Of a DNA stretch of 39,507 nucleotides, positions 39,381 to 39,507 are shown piece after piece. The notes under the pieces were generated by a model. It ran no database searches. It was not told the origin of the DNA and worked only from the letters and a program-made list of their open reading frames with translations. The position numbers and the translations under genes are program-made. Source of the stretch: Reticulitermes lucifugus (Eukaryota; Arthropoda; Insecta; Blattodea; Rhinotermitidae); assembly GCA_026260175.1 (NCBI GenBank), contig JAKCWW010000099.1:202-39708 (forward strand). Direction: 5' to 3'. Numbering within the stretch: the stretch's first letter is position 1; every line of letters starts with the position of its first letter.

Positions 39381-39507
39381 GCGGCCGTGCCATGGCTCAG
39401 GCGGTTAGTTGCCGGCCTCCCACAGCGGAGGCCCGGGTTCGATAGCCGATCCCAGTGACCGCGCGGTCTAAGACGTGGGTCTGCGGCCGTTCGCTTGCTG
39501 GGATTGT
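39381..39507 (+). repeat. tRNA-derived SINE, truncated by window edge
   Basis: The A box TGGCTCAGGCGG (39393-39404) and the B-box-like GGTTCGATAGC (39436-39446) are well formed, with about 31 bp between the boxes. The GC-rich body continues to the window end. This is the best-preserved pol III head in the window, so probably the youngest SINE. Confidence 0.7.

Noticed and set aside
39381..39507. Possible true tRNA gene because of good A and B boxes
   Set aside because: No acceptor stem or cloverleaf can be formed, and the sequence continues into a SINE-like body.

Overview
This looks like nuclear DNA of an insect, probably hemimetabolous (cockroach, termite or relative). The evidence is one spliced arthropod-type BiP gene, a METTL6-like tRNA methyltransferase, and a background of old tRNA-derived SINEs, LINE remnants, MITEs and a degenerate piggyBac copy. 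There are no bacterial-type operons, no CRISPR array and no phage genes. The order assignment is an inference from repeat style, not a measured result.

Layout. Positions 1-1180 (minus) hold a broken piggyBac transposase that runs off the left edge. Positions 1181-6042 contain no confident exon. They do contain a SINE-like tail (about 2840-2975), a 16-bp palindrome, and a clean 162-bp piggyBac-type MITE flanked by TTAA (3647-3808). Positions 6062-6750 (minus) are a long METTL6-like coding exon whose C-terminal exon I could not find. Divergently, from about 7660, come a CCAAT/ERSE-type promoter, a probable 5'UTR exon and the nine coding exons of HSPA5/BiP (8056-14615, plus). Together these encode 657 residues ending in KDEL, followed by a 3'UTR of about 1.4 kb. 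The introns carry SINE pieces, an inverted repeat and a tandem duplication.

From about 16.5 kb to the right end I find no host gene. This part is a repeat graveyard: two LINE C-terminal remnants, at least eight tRNA-derived SINE pieces, three long foldback elements, a minisatellite of 14 units of about 38 bp directly abutting a Tigger/pogo-like MITE, and a truncated SINE at the right edge. Much of the remaining sequence there shows nothing recognisable.

The most interesting signals are two. First, hammerhead-ribozyme-like cores (CTGANGA, stem II, GAAA, very short stem III, GTA cleavage site, pairing stem I) occur at 17.63 kb and in both arms of the 25-kb foldback, with degenerate relatives in the two other foldbacks. 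Second, the BiP upstream region holds a perfect reverse-orientation ERSE-II and three CCAAT boxes, each with an exact 9-nt spacer before an ERSE-like half-site of varying quality. BiP is the ER lumenal Hsp70 and the standard output of the unfolded-protein response, so the promoter and gene fit together. METTL6 appears to be simply its divergent neighbour.
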